64,000 nucleotides of DNA from Prochlorococcus sp. AG-355-K03 (GCA_003278685.1 QCDS01000003.1:22401-86400), one strand, 5' to 3'; shown: positions 21,877 through 30,519, counted from the stretch's first letter. A program made the numbers and translations. The notes: a model not told the origin generated them from the sequence alone.

Positions 21877-22488
21877 ATGCAGCCTCATAGCCTAAAGCTA
21901 TCTCCAGGATCCGATTTGATAAATTCAATTAAAGAATATTCTTTATCGAATAATTTATACGGGTATGTTTCTGGAGTGGTTGGTAATCTTAGAACAGTTT
22001 GTATTCAATGCCCAGGTAATCAAGAGATAAATAAATTTGAAGGAAATCTAGAGATAGTTTCTTTAAACGGACATTTTAATAATGGAGATGTTCATTTACA
22101 TTTGAGTTTTGCTGATGAGGGATGTAATGTGTTTGGCGGGCATCTTGAGGAGGGATGTATTGTAAAAAAAGGTACTGATATATTATTACTTTCTTTTGAA
22201 CAGAAAATTATTAATATCTCAAATCATGATTTAATTACTAATGAATCACGTGTAAAAGCTTATATTTTAAAGGATTGTCCTTGGTCTAAAAGAGCAATTA
22301 GGTTGCTTAATTCTTTATCTATCCCTCATGAAGTTACTCTAATAGACAATGATGAGAGCTTTCAAAAAATTATGGCTCAAAGTAGCCATAATACTTTCCC
22401 TCAAATATTTTTGGATAATAAATTTTTTGGAGGATATGATGAACTTTCAGAACAAGCAAAATTGGATAACTTAATTTCATTTAAGTAA
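21877..22488 (+). CDS. PPC/DUF296 domain fused to a CPWS-type glutaredoxin domain
   Basis: PPC: GYVSGVVGNLRT...DVHLHLSFADEGCNVFGGHL; Grx: YILKDCPWSKRAIRLLNSLSIPHEV...NTFPQIFLDNKFFGGYDEL. Confidence 0.83.
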   Translation: MQPHSLKLSPGSDLINSIKEYSLSNNLYGYVSGVVGNLRTVCIQCPGNQEINKFEGNLEIVSLNGHFNNGDVHLHLSFADEGCNVFGGHLEEGCIVKKGTDILLLSFEQKIINISNHDLITNESRVKAYILKDCPWSKRAIRLLNSLSIPHEVTLIDNDESFQKIMAQSSHNTFPQIFLDNKFFGGYDELSEQAKLDNLISFK

Positions 22489-22498
22489 TCTAAATTTT

Positions 22499-22687
22499 TT
22501 AAATATCACGATTAGTAAGCTTTTCAGCAACTAATTCGTCCTCTAACTGCTTTATTAATCTTGATACAAGACTTTGAAATTCTGGTTGACAGCCTTTAAA
22601 TGCAGCTTTATGTCTTATTGGCTCATTTCTAGTTCTTAAATCAGTAAGCATTAATTGTAATGCGTCAATTTTAGGATTTATTTTCAT
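22499..22687 (-). CDS. Small hypothetical protein
   Basis: ORF track, 62 aa. Confidence 0.55.
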   Translation of the reverse strand: MKINPKIDALQLMLTDLRTRNEPIRHKAAFKGCQPEFQSLVSRLIKQLEDELVAEKLTNRDI

Positions 22688-22713
22688 AGTTTTAATTTAT
22701 ATATTTACATCTT

Positions 22714-23373
22714 TTAAATCATTTGCATAGCTTTTTTAAAAGATATCTTTTTATTATCATTCGAACTTGTAACTTCTATTAATTTATTTATGGATTCTTT
22801 ATTTTTTAAAGAATCTATACAACATTGAGCAACTAATCTTCTTGGGATTGATCCATTAATTTGAGTATCCTCTTTTGAATAATTTATATTTTCTGATTTA
22901 ATATCTTCATTTTCCTTTAATCCTCCAGGTCTAATAATAGTCCATTCAAAATTTGAATTGCGTAGAAAGTTTTCACCTAATTTCTTCCAAATAAGAATTA
23001 AACCAAATAAGTTTAATGGGTGAAATAATTTACCAGTACAAAGGGAACTAACTAAAATAACTCTTTTAATACCAACTCTTTTGCAACTCTCTAATTGCCT
23101 GTATACACCTAATGCATCAACCTTTGCAGGACCAGTTAAATCTAATGATGCTCTCGCACCAGTCGCAATTATCAAAGCATCAATATCTTTTAAAGCTTCA
23201 TCAAGTTCCCCTTTTTTGTCTAATGAAACCCTAATTGTTTCTAAACGCTCTAGACCTGCTGAAACTTTTGAATTCTTTCTGATGATTTGCCTTACTTTAT
23301 ATCCTTTCTTAACTGCTTCTTCGGAAATTCTATAACCTGTTTTCCCCGATGCACCTGTAATTGCTATTTTCAT
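22714..23373 (-). CDS. NAD(P)-binding atypical SDR (NmrA/YwnB-like)
   Basis: MKIAITGASGKTGYRISEEAVKKGYKVRQIIR, VILVSSLCTG, FEWTIIRPGGL. Confidence 0.88.
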   Translation of the reverse strand: MKIAITGASGKTGYRISEEAVKKGYKVRQIIRKNSKVSAGLERLETIRVSLDKKGELDEALKDIDALIIATGARASLDLTGPAKVDALGVYRQLESCKRVGIKRVILVSSLCTGKLFHPLNLFGLILIWKKLGENFLRNSNFEWTIIRPGGLKENEDIKSENINYSKEDTQINGSIPRRLVAQCCIDSLKNKESINKLIEVTSSNDNKKISFKKAMQMI

Positions 23374-23408
23374 GATTAAATAACTAATTTAAATATTATA
23401 TAAATTTC

Positions 23409-24062
23409 TTAAGGCTTTTTACATATAAATTTCTTTTTTCTTTTGGGATAAAGAGTGCGACATAAATAACATTTTGTTCCATCACAACCTCTTGCTGTAC
23501 AGTATTCCCTGCCATAAAAGATTATTTGCAAATGTAAGGTATTCCAATCATTAACAGGAAATATTTTTTTTAGGTCTTTTTCTGTTTGAACCACGCTTTC
23601 TCCATTTGATAGACCCCATCTTTGTGACAACCTGTGTATGTGAGTATCGACTGGAAATGAGGGAATTTTAAACACTTGAGACATTACAACTGATGCCGTT
23701 TTATGACCTACCCCTGGAAGAGATTCAAGCTTCTCAAAAGAATCTGGGACCGAACCATTATGCTTCTCAATCAATAGTTTAGATAAGTTATAGATGTTCT
23801 TTGATTTTTGATTAGATAGACCTAAAAATTTTATGTATTCGTAAATGCCATTAATACCTAGCTGCATCATCTTTTCTGGATTATCTGCAACTTTAAATAA
23901 ACTTTTTGTTAATTCATTAACTTTCTTATCTGTTGATTGAGCACTTAGAACTACGGCGACTAGAAGTGTATATGCATTTGTATGATCAAGGGGTATTGGA
24001 GGCGATGGATAAAGCTTTTTGAGTTCCTTGCGTATTATTTCTGCTCTTTCAGACTTTCTCAT
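23409..24062 (-). CDS. nth: Endonuclease III
   Basis: HhH LESLPGVGHKTASVVMS, FPVDTHIHRLSQRWGL, 4Fe-4S loop CTARGCDGTKCYLC. Confidence 0.95.
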   Translation of the reverse strand: MRKSERAEIIRKELKKLYPSPPIPLDHTNAYTLLVAVVLSAQSTDKKVNELTKSLFKVADNPEKMMQLGINGIYEYIKFLGLSNQKSKNIYNLSKLLIEKHNGSVPDSFEKLESLPGVGHKTASVVMSQVFKIPSFPVDTHIHRLSQRWGLSNGESVVQTEKDLKKIFPVNDWNTLHLQIIFYGREYCTARGCDGTKCYLCRTLYPKRKKKFICKKP

Positions 24063-24139
24063 TAAATTTGAAAATTAAATGGTGTATAAAATTATACAAG
24101 GGATATTTTAGGTGAATATTTTCTGCTACCTTAATATAT

Positions 24140-25216
24140 TTGAATAAGAGGAACTTAGTGAATAATGATGCGTTAATAATTGATGATTTGCATCATAAAT
24201 ATGATAAGCGAGAATGTTCAAATTGGATATTAAACGAAATTAACCTGAAAATTGAAAATGGCGAATTATTAGGGTTGCTTGGTCCTTCTGGTTGCGGAAA
24301 AACTACTCTTTTAAGGTTAATCGCGGGCTTCGAATATCCCTCTAAAGGAAGGATTTCTCTAAACGATAAGGAAATTTCAAGTAGGGAAAAAATTCTTAGT
24401 CCTGAGAAAAGAAATATTGGTATGGTTTTTCAAGATTATGCACTTTTCCCTCACTTAACTGTTTTGGAAAATGTAATTTTTGGTTTGAAAAACAAAAAAG
24501 ATAGATCCAGAGTTGACTACTTATTAAATGTTGTTGGTCTTGATAGTTTTGTTGGAAGGTACCCACATGAACTGTCTGGAGGCCAAAAACAAAGACTCGC
24601 AATTGCGAGAGCTCTTGCTCCAGGTACAAATTTTATTTTATTGGATGAACCTTTTTGTAGTCTTGATATGCATGTCAAACTAAAATTGAGAAGTGAACTC
24701 CCTAATATTCTAAAAGCTTGTAATGCAAGCGGATTGATGGTTACTCATGACCCGGAAGAAGCCATGTCAATTTGCGATAAAGTCGCCGTTATGAATGATG
24801 GAAAAATTCATCAAATTGATACACCAATTAATCTTCTAAATAATCCCAAAACCATATTTGTGAGTAGCTTTATTTTGGGTAATAATATTATAAATCTCAA
24901 AAAAATTGGTAATTCATATACTTCTTGTCTCGGTGAAATAAATTGCTCAGAGTATTTGAAAAATAAAAGTATGAAAAGTATGTCAATTTCGCCTAAATTT
25001 ATTTCAATTAAAAGATCAGAATCTGGTGATGCGATTGTTATATCAAAAGAGTTTCTTGGAGAATTTCTTATATATAAAGTATCTATTAATGGAAACATAT
25101 TAAGGGTTAGAACTGATATTAATAATCTTCTTAATAATGGCGATAAATGTTCTCTTTCTGTTAATAAAAATAGTTCTTATTTTTTATATCCTGGAGCATA
25201 TAAGGAATATATATAG
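24140..25216 (+). CDS. ABC transporter ATPase (Fe3+/spermidine class, TOBE-like C-terminus)
   Basis: LLGPSGCGKTTLLRLIAGFEYP, LSGGQKQRLAIARALAPGTNFILLDEPFCSLD; no permease or binding protein adjacent. Confidence 0.87.
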   Translation: MNKRNLVNNDALIIDDLHHKYDKRECSNWILNEINLKIENGELLGLLGPSGCGKTTLLRLIAGFEYPSKGRISLNDKEISSREKILSPEKRNIGMVFQDYALFPHLTVLENVIFGLKNKKDRSRVDYLLNVVGLDSFVGRYPHELSGGQKQRLAIARALAPGTNFILLDEPFCSLDMHVKLKLRSELPNILKACNASGLMVTHDPEEAMSICDKVAVMNDGKIHQIDTPINLLNNPKTIFVSSFILGNNIINLKKIGNSYTSCLGEINCSEYLKNKSMKSMSISPKFISIKRSESGDAIVISKEFLGEFLIYKVSINGNILRVRTDINNLLNNGDKCSLSVNKNSSYFLYPGAYKEYI

Positions 25217-25223
25217 ACTTTTT

Positions 25224-25346
25224 TTATAGGCAATTACACTTGCCCCCCTTCCAATTAGAGCATTTTTTCTTTTTACATTTCTTTTTTTTACTTTTATATA
25301 TTTTATTAGTTAATAGCAGTTCAGAAAAACTGTACTGTAGATTCAT
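25224..25346 (-). CDS. Candidate 40-aa Cys/Lys-rich peptide
   Basis: Hand translation: MNLQYSFSELLLTNKIYKSKKKKCKKKKCSNWKGGKCNCL*; not in ORF track; divergent from ferritin, Fur-like box between. Confidence 0.5.
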   Translation of the reverse strand: MNLQYSFSELLLTNKIYKSKKKKCKKKKCSNWKGGKCNCL

Positions 25347-25356
25347 TTATAGTATT

Positions 25357-25375
25357 GAGATTGATTTTCATTATC
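25357..25375. promoter_or_regulatory. Fur-box-like site upstream of ferritin and the 40-aa peptide ORF
   Basis: GAGATTGATTTTCATTATC: 15/19 to GATAATGATAATCATTATC. Confidence 0.55.
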
Positions 25376-25459
25376 ATATTATTTAATTTAATTTAAAGGA
25401 TTAATTAATTACTAATTTATACAAAATGTTGTATTATTTAAATAGTTCCTTACTGTGCA

Positions 25460-26014
25460 ATGAAAGAAAATAATCTAAGGTTAAAGAAATTAATTAATTT
25501 TGGTCCATCTGGAAGAGCTGTCGCACAACCAATCGACAAAAGTTTATTGGATAATATTTTTGAACATTTAACAATGGAAAGATATGCCAATGTTCAATAT
25601 TTTTCTATATACCTTTGGTTTCAAGAACGTGATTTAAATGGATTTGCTTCTTATTTTCTAAGTGAATCACAAGGTGAAATGGAACATGCTCAGAAATTTG
25701 CAGATTACTTAATAGCAAGAGGGCAAACCGTAAAATTAGATGAAATTCCTGCACCAGTTCAATCATGGGATTCAATAGAAGATCTGATTTCTTATTCTTT
25801 CAACATGGAGGCTGATTTAACTTCATCTCTGCAACAACTTTATTCTATTTCAGAAAGAATTTCAGATACAAGAACCAACGTATTTTTAGATCCAATTATT
25901 GAGGCTCAAACAAAGTCAGAAGATGAATTCGCAAACATACTTGGTAAAGTAAAGTTTGCTTCTAATCAACCTTCTGCAATCCTATTGATAGATAGTGATT
26001 TAAAGAAAAAATAG
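25460..26014 (+). CDS. ftn: Ferritin
   Basis: IFEHLTMERYANVQYFSIYLWFQERDLNGFASYFLSESQGEMEHAQKFADYLIARGQ; ferritin diiron residues. Confidence 0.95.
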   Translation: MKENNLRLKKLINFGPSGRAVAQPIDKSLLDNIFEHLTMERYANVQYFSIYLWFQERDLNGFASYFLSESQGEMEHAQKFADYLIARGQTVKLDEIPAPVQSWDSIEDLISYSFNMEADLTSSLQQLYSISERISDTRTNVFLDPIIEAQTKSEDEFANILGKVKFASNQPSAILLIDSDLKKK

Positions 26015-26332
26015 GTTACTTTCAAATTTATTTTCATTCAATGTTCTTTTCGTTATTTCAAAAAGTAACTTAGAAAAGTTAATTTTCTCATAATTATTTT
26101 TATTTAAAAGCTCAGCTATTTTATAAATTTCATTAACTCTTCTAAAAATAGTTTTGTTTTCAGAAAATAACCTTCCCTTCAATGCTTTATTTTCTGTAGT
26201 TTTGTAGGATTGCTTGATATTTCTGAGTCTATTCGATAAAACTTCAACTTCCATTAACAAGTTGTTAGTAAGTGATTGTGATTCCTTCATATTTTTATAG
26301 GGGTGATGTTTCAATAAAAGAAGGAGCAACAC
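26000..26332 (-). CDS. Hypothetical helical protein (start may be the internal Met of MKESQSLTNN)
   Basis: ORF track; overlaps the end of the Crp-family gene. Confidence 0.55.
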   Translation of the reverse strand: MLLLLLLKHHPYKNMKESQSLTNNLLMEVEVLSNRLRNIKQSYKTTENKALKGRLFSENKTIFRRVNEIYKIAELLNKNNYEKINFSKLLFEITKRTLNENKFESNLFFL

Positions 26333-26882
26333 TTACTGTTTGGGTTCCAATAGGAGCTATTAATAACTCAGATGATCTTAATTTAGAAATTAATCTTGTT
26401 GATGTTACTCGTGTAGAACCAATTAGTTCACCTATCCTTTCATGAGTTAACCTAAAAGGTAACTCACACCATTGACCACATCTTCTACCTAGACGATTTA
26501 CTAGTATTGAAAACAACGCCTGTAATCGCTGTTCTGCATTTCCTAAGTGTCTAATCCTAAGGAGTTGCAAAGTCCATTCATTTACTGCATCGAAACCAAT
26601 ATTCTCATCAATATTTACATTGCTGTGAAAAGATAAATCTGTTAGTGCTTCAACGCAGACACCTTCGCTACATAAAAGATCTGTTCTTAATTGATCTCCT
26701 GATTGTAAAAATGCGAGTGTCATTCCTTCAGTTTCTTCACAAGGGCAATAAACTCTTGCAATCCCACTTTCAACTTCTAGGCATGTGCCTTTCGGTCTTG
26801 ATGAAGAGTCTATTAAAACGGATTGTCCAGTTATTATCCTTACTGATTTTGGTGGAGATTCTCCATAACTATGGAAATTCAT
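26295..26882 (-). CDS. Crp/Fnr-family transcriptional regulator
   Basis: C-terminal HTH: LPFRLTHERIGELIGSTRVTSTRLISKLRSSELL; cNMP-like N-terminus. Confidence 0.87.
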   Translation of the reverse strand: MNFHSYGESPPKSVRIITGQSVLIDSSSRPKGTCLEVESGIARVYCPCEETEGMTLAFLQSGDQLRTDLLCSEGVCVEALTDLSFHSNVNIDENIGFDAVNEWTLQLLRIRHLGNAEQRLQALFSILVNRLGRRCGQWCELPFRLTHERIGELIGSTRVTSTRLISKLRSSELLIAPIGTQTVSVAPSFIETSPL

Positions 26883-26895
26883 TAATAAAAAATAT

Positions 26896-26914
26896 GATAA
26901 TGAGAATTATTATC
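26896..26914. promoter_or_regulatory. Strong Fur-box-like site immediately upstream of the Crp-family gene
   Basis: GATAATGAGAATTATTATC: 17/19 to GATAATGATAATCATTATC. Confidence 0.72.
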
Positions 26915-26940
26915 AATTATGCACTAAAGAAATACTAATT

Positions 26941-26959
26941 GCAATAGATTCTCATTATC
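26941..26959. promoter_or_regulatory. Second Fur-box-like site in the Crp / zinc-ribbon divergent region
   Basis: Minus strand GATAATGAGAATCTATTGC: 14/19 to consensus. Confidence 0.5.
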
Positions 26960-27036
26960 ATAACATTTCTGAAGTTTTTCTTTACATAGTATTTAGGAAT
27001 ATAATTTATGTAGAATTGATAAGTATTTTGTTTTAG

Positions 27037-27225
27037 ATGAGCGTAAATAGAGTTTGTTTTAATTGTGGAAGTTCTTCATTCGTCTCAGACCGATCTTTAG
27101 GAGGTAAGATTGTCTGTTCTAAATGTGGGTCTTCTTCATTTAAAAATAAATCATCTTCATTTTTAAAAAGTAAAAAATTAGTATTTCTTGCTATTGCAAT
27201 AGCTATTTTTATAATTGTTATTTAG
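27037..27225 (+). CDS. 62-aa zinc-ribbon-like protein with C-terminal TM helix
   Basis: CFNCGSSSFV...CSKCGSSSF then LVFLAIAIAIFIIVI. Confidence 0.7.
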   Translation: MSVNRVCFNCGSSSFVSDRSLGGKIVCSKCGSSSFKNKSSSFLKSKKLVFLAIAIAIFIIVI

Positions 27226-28006
27226 ATAATCTGTTTATATTCCAAATTCCATTATTATTAGTTACCTCTACTTGAATATCAAATAACTTATTAAGATTCT
27301 TACTATTAATAACCTTATTTTGATCTCCATCAGCGATTATTTTTCCACCTTTTAACATTATGACCCGGTCATAAATTTTTGTAATCGTTGAAATATCATG
27401 AGTGACGCATAAAATTTTAGTATTTAATTTTGATAAATCATTAACCTTATCAATTACAAAAAACTTTGATTTATAATCTAAATTTGCTGTTGGTTCATCT
27501 AGGATTAAGATTTCAGGTTTTTTGATTAATGCCCGTGCAATGAGAGAAATTTGTTTTTCTCCATCTGATAAATAGGAAAAATTCTTTTTAGATAAATTTG
27601 AAATATTCATTTTCTTCATAATTTTTACCACCTCATAAGAATCTCTTTCAGATTTATTTTGTACGTAACAATATCTTCCATATAGTCCACTTAAAATTAA
27701 ATCAAAAACTTGTAAATTTGGATTTATTCTATTTTTTATATCATTATTTACGGTACTTATTTTATTTCTTAGTTCCCATAAATTTATAAGTTCTTTGTCA
27801 AATATCTTCAGTTTAGATTCATTATCTACTACTGGATATATGTTTCTATTAATTATTTCAATTAAGGATGATTTACCTGAACCATTTGGTCCAATTAATA
27901 TTAAATTTTCTGAATAACCTATCTTTAAATTTAAATTTTTAATTACTCTAAAGCCATTTTTAAAACAATTTATATTTTTTGCGTCAAACCAAAATTTATT
28001 TAACAC
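27218..28006 (-). CDS. ABC transporter ATPase (FecE/ModF-like)
   Basis: LIGPNGSGKSSLIEII, YLSDGEKQISLIARALIKKPEILILDEPTANLD; GTG start. Confidence 0.88.
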   Translation of the reverse strand: MLNKFWFDAKNINCFKNGFRVIKNLNLKIGYSENLILIGPNGSGKSSLIEIINRNIYPVVDNESKLKIFDKELINLWELRNKISTVNNDIKNRINPNLQVFDLILSGLYGRYCYVQNKSERDSYEVVKIMKKMNISNLSKKNFSYLSDGEKQISLIARALIKKPEILILDEPTANLDYKSKFFVIDKVNDLSKLNTKILCVTHDISTITKIYDRVIMLKGGKIIADGDQNKVINSKNLNKLFDIQVEVTNNNGIWNINRLSK

Positions 28007-28107
28007 TAAAACTTATTGCTCCAAAATATAATCAATTGAATCGAGCTTAAAATAAATATAAAAAGATAAAGCCAATTCAACCATGAAGGTCTATTTACTT
28101 TTTTCAT
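28006..28107 (-). CDS. Candidate 33-aa single-TM peptide
   Basis: Hand translation: MKKVNRPSWLNWLYLFIFILSSIQLIIFWSNKF*; TAG overlaps the GTG of the downstream ATPase by 1 nt. Confidence 0.5.
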   Translation of the reverse strand: MKKVNRPSWLNWLYLFIFILSSIQLIIFWSNKF

Positions 28108-28110
28108 GAA

Positions 28111-29433
28111 TTATATTAATAACATAAAAAATATTAGCGGAGCAACAAATCTTACAAATGTTTTTCTAATAATATCTATATTATTTGCAATTTCTAACTT
28201 CTTTATCTCAGGAGGATATTTCAATATCACTTTGTCATATACATCAAGATTTTGGTTTTTGTTAATATTTTTCCATGGCTGATCTTTATCTTCAGACTTC
28301 TTGTACCACTTCCAAAAATAATTTATTATCCTATCTTCTCCCAATAATTTTATTTCATCCTTATTTATAAATCCCATATCGTGATTATAAGTTTGTGTTT
28401 TTAAAATCATATAATCTTCATCAAATATCTTATAAAAAATCTTTCTTTGAGTCTCTTTAAATAATAAGAGGTTATTAAGTAGTTTATTTTGTAGAAATTT
28501 CCTGTAGTGTCTCACTATTACTCTTGCTTTGTTGTTTCCTAGAGGAATATGATCTAAAACTTGTAAATATCTTGATGAGGAAGGATCGCCTTTGTAAATT
28601 AATATTCTTCCTGGAGGAATGTACTTTATCCGAATAAATTCTTTTGTAGGGTCATTCTTGTAATAATAAATACTTTCAATGTATTTGGGATTAATATTAA
28701 TTTTCTGGTTAAAACTAACTAGCACGTTTTTATTCACATCTTTATCTGGGATTGTATCGCCATGTACCCAAAAGATATGAAGGATATCTAGGTGATTTTC
28801 AATAATCCTTGACCAATCACATTTGAAGTCAACTAATACCTCCTCAAAGACATAATCCTTATGTGAAAACCCATTTTCATATAATTCATAGTTATTTATG
28901 GGTGTATCTTCGCTTATATTATTTAAATCAGTCTCAGATTTTTTAGAAAAATGTACAAAAATATATCCATTTTTTTCTGATGTTTTGTATTGAGATAAAT
29001 GAATTCTTTTGGCGTAGTTATCGTAGTTGTTATCAACTATATGGCGACATGTTATTCTGTCGAGATTTTGGCAACTTCCTCCAGATGAAAACTTAGCTCC
29101 ATGATATGGGCATGTTATTACTCCATTTGATAATGTCCCTCCAAAAAAGGAGGCCCCTCTATGTGGACAAATATTTTTAATACACCTAACGTTTTTATTC
29201 TCATCTCTATAAATAACAAGAGGCTCATCATAGAGTGAAAAATAATATAGCTTATTTTTTTTTAGTTCTTTAGAGGGACAAATTGCATACCAACCAAATA
29301 AACCTATATTTAATTCTTTTTGATTTTCTCTAATATCAAACGAGTCAATTTTTACCACCGTTCCTTTTTTTAATGGCTTAAGAACGGTATTAAAGTCTTT
29401 TGATTTAAAAAAATTAATTTGTCTGTTTTCCAT
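28111..29433 (-). CDS. Rieske [2Fe-2S] oxygenase-like protein (PaO/Tic55-type)
   Basis: CPHRGASFFGGTLSNGVITCPYHGAKFSSGG Rieske motif; ENHLDILHIFWVHGD mononuclear-iron-like region; hydrophobic C-terminus. Confidence 0.87.
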   Translation of the reverse strand: MENRQINFFKSKDFNTVLKPLKKGTVVKIDSFDIRENQKELNIGLFGWYAICPSKELKKNKLYYFSLYDEPLVIYRDENKNVRCIKNICPHRGASFFGGTLSNGVITCPYHGAKFSSGGSCQNLDRITCRHIVDNNYDNYAKRIHLSQYKTSEKNGYIFVHFSKKSETDLNNISEDTPINNYELYENGFSHKDYVFEEVLVDFKCDWSRIIENHLDILHIFWVHGDTIPDKDVNKNVLVSFNQKININPKYIESIYYYKNDPTKEFIRIKYIPPGRILIYKGDPSSSRYLQVLDHIPLGNNKARVIVRHYRKFLQNKLLNNLLLFKETQRKIFYKIFDEDYMILKTQTYNHDMGFINKDEIKLLGEDRIINYFWKWYKKSEDKDQPWKNINKNQNLDVYDKVILKYPPEIKKLEIANNIDIIRKTFVRFVAPLIFFMLLI

Positions 29434-29593
29434 AAATTAATTTCTTTTTTTTAAAATGACTGTTTATCTTTCGGAACTATAACCCAAGTAAATAATCAAT
29501 TTCTTATAAAAGGAAAATTCTCTATTATTTGTAGCAATAATTATGTATTTATCTAAAAATATTGAGTTTCTGTCGTATCTATGTATCTTTATT

Positions 29594-29788
29594 TCATGTT
29601 TTCTGTATCTTTTGTGATTCTTTCAAATTTTTTATGTAATCAATAGCATCATCAATATTTTTGTGGAAATTGCATTGACCCAAATAACAACCTATAAACC
29701 TTAGAAATTTTCTCTTGCCACCACTAATTTCATATCTATGAATTGTTCCGCCATCTACAGGAGCATAAATAAGTTCTGGTAGTGCCAT
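29594..29788 (-). CDS. Small hypothetical protein
   Basis: ORF track, 64 aa. Confidence 0.5.
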   Translation of the reverse strand: MALPELIYAPVDGGTIHRYEISGGKRKFLRFIGCYLGQCNFHKNIDDAIDYIKNLKESQKIQKT

Positions 29789-29810
29789 ATTAATTTTGAA
29801 TTTAATACTT

Positions 29811-29836
29811 ATTTGAACAATAATTCATGTTCAAAT
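29811..29836. repeat. Perfect 8-bp inverted repeat (10-bp spacer)
   Basis: ATTTGAAC-aataattcat-GTTCAAAT. Confidence 0.6.
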
Positions 29837-29954
29837 ACATTTCCATAGCTCAAACCATATATTTAATAATTAATTTACTTATGTTTGGATAATTATTTAT
29901 TGAATCCCCAAGTATTATTTGTTATCTATTAATTATTGATATGGATTTTTTATT

Positions 29955-30050
29955 ATGCCAAAAGCATTTAGGCGTTTCTTAAAAAAACTACCAAAAAAAA
30001 TTCAAACTTTAAAATACTCATTTAGAGAGTTTTTATCTTCCAAAATATGA
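29955..30050 (+). CDS. Candidate 31-aa cationic peptide
   Basis: Hand translation: MPKAFRRFLKKLPKKIQTLKYSFREFLSSKI*. Confidence 0.4.
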   Translation: MPKAFRRFLKKLPKKIQTLKYSFREFLSSKI

Positions 30051-30155
30051 AATAGCTGTTGTGGTTAAAAATTTTTAAATTTTTATATTTTTAATAAAAC
30101 ATAGTCGGCAGATCTAAAATCTAAACTATATTAAACTTGCAATTTATAAAATACT

Positions 30156-30497
30156 ATGATCAAAAGAGTTTTTACGATATTCACTTTAACTTTGCTTCTT
30201 CTTTTTGGTAGCCCAGTTTACTCATTGGATACTTCTTCTAAAACTCTTGAAAAGTATACTAAAAAGATTTCTAATAAGTTCACAAGAACTTATTGTAACA
30301 CTTCCAAATTCGGTATATCTTATGAGGGAGCTTTGGCATTCGCTATTGGAGAGACTAATAAGGAATTTAAAAATAATAAACTCAATAAGTTGATAGATTA
30401 TTCTCTTCTAAAAAATTCAATAGTTAATGATTTAGAAAATAATTGCCAGGTTTATGATTTTGCTATAAGTAATTTAGAAAATTTAAAATTTAACTAG
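30156..30497 (+). CDS. Small exported hypothetical protein
   Basis: Signal peptide MIKRVFTIFTLTLLLLFGSPVYS. Confidence 0.7.
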   Translation: MIKRVFTIFTLTLLLLFGSPVYSLDTSSKTLEKYTKKISNKFTRTYCNTSKFGISYEGALAFAIGETNKEFKNNKLNKLIDYSLLKNSIVNDLENNCQVYDFAISNLENLKFN

Positions 30498-30519
30498 AAA
30501 AATGTAAATTGTTAAAGTC

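Noticed and set aside
26645-26938. Plus-strand 97-aa ORF
   Set aside because: Antisense to the Crp-family gene and runs through the Fur-like box
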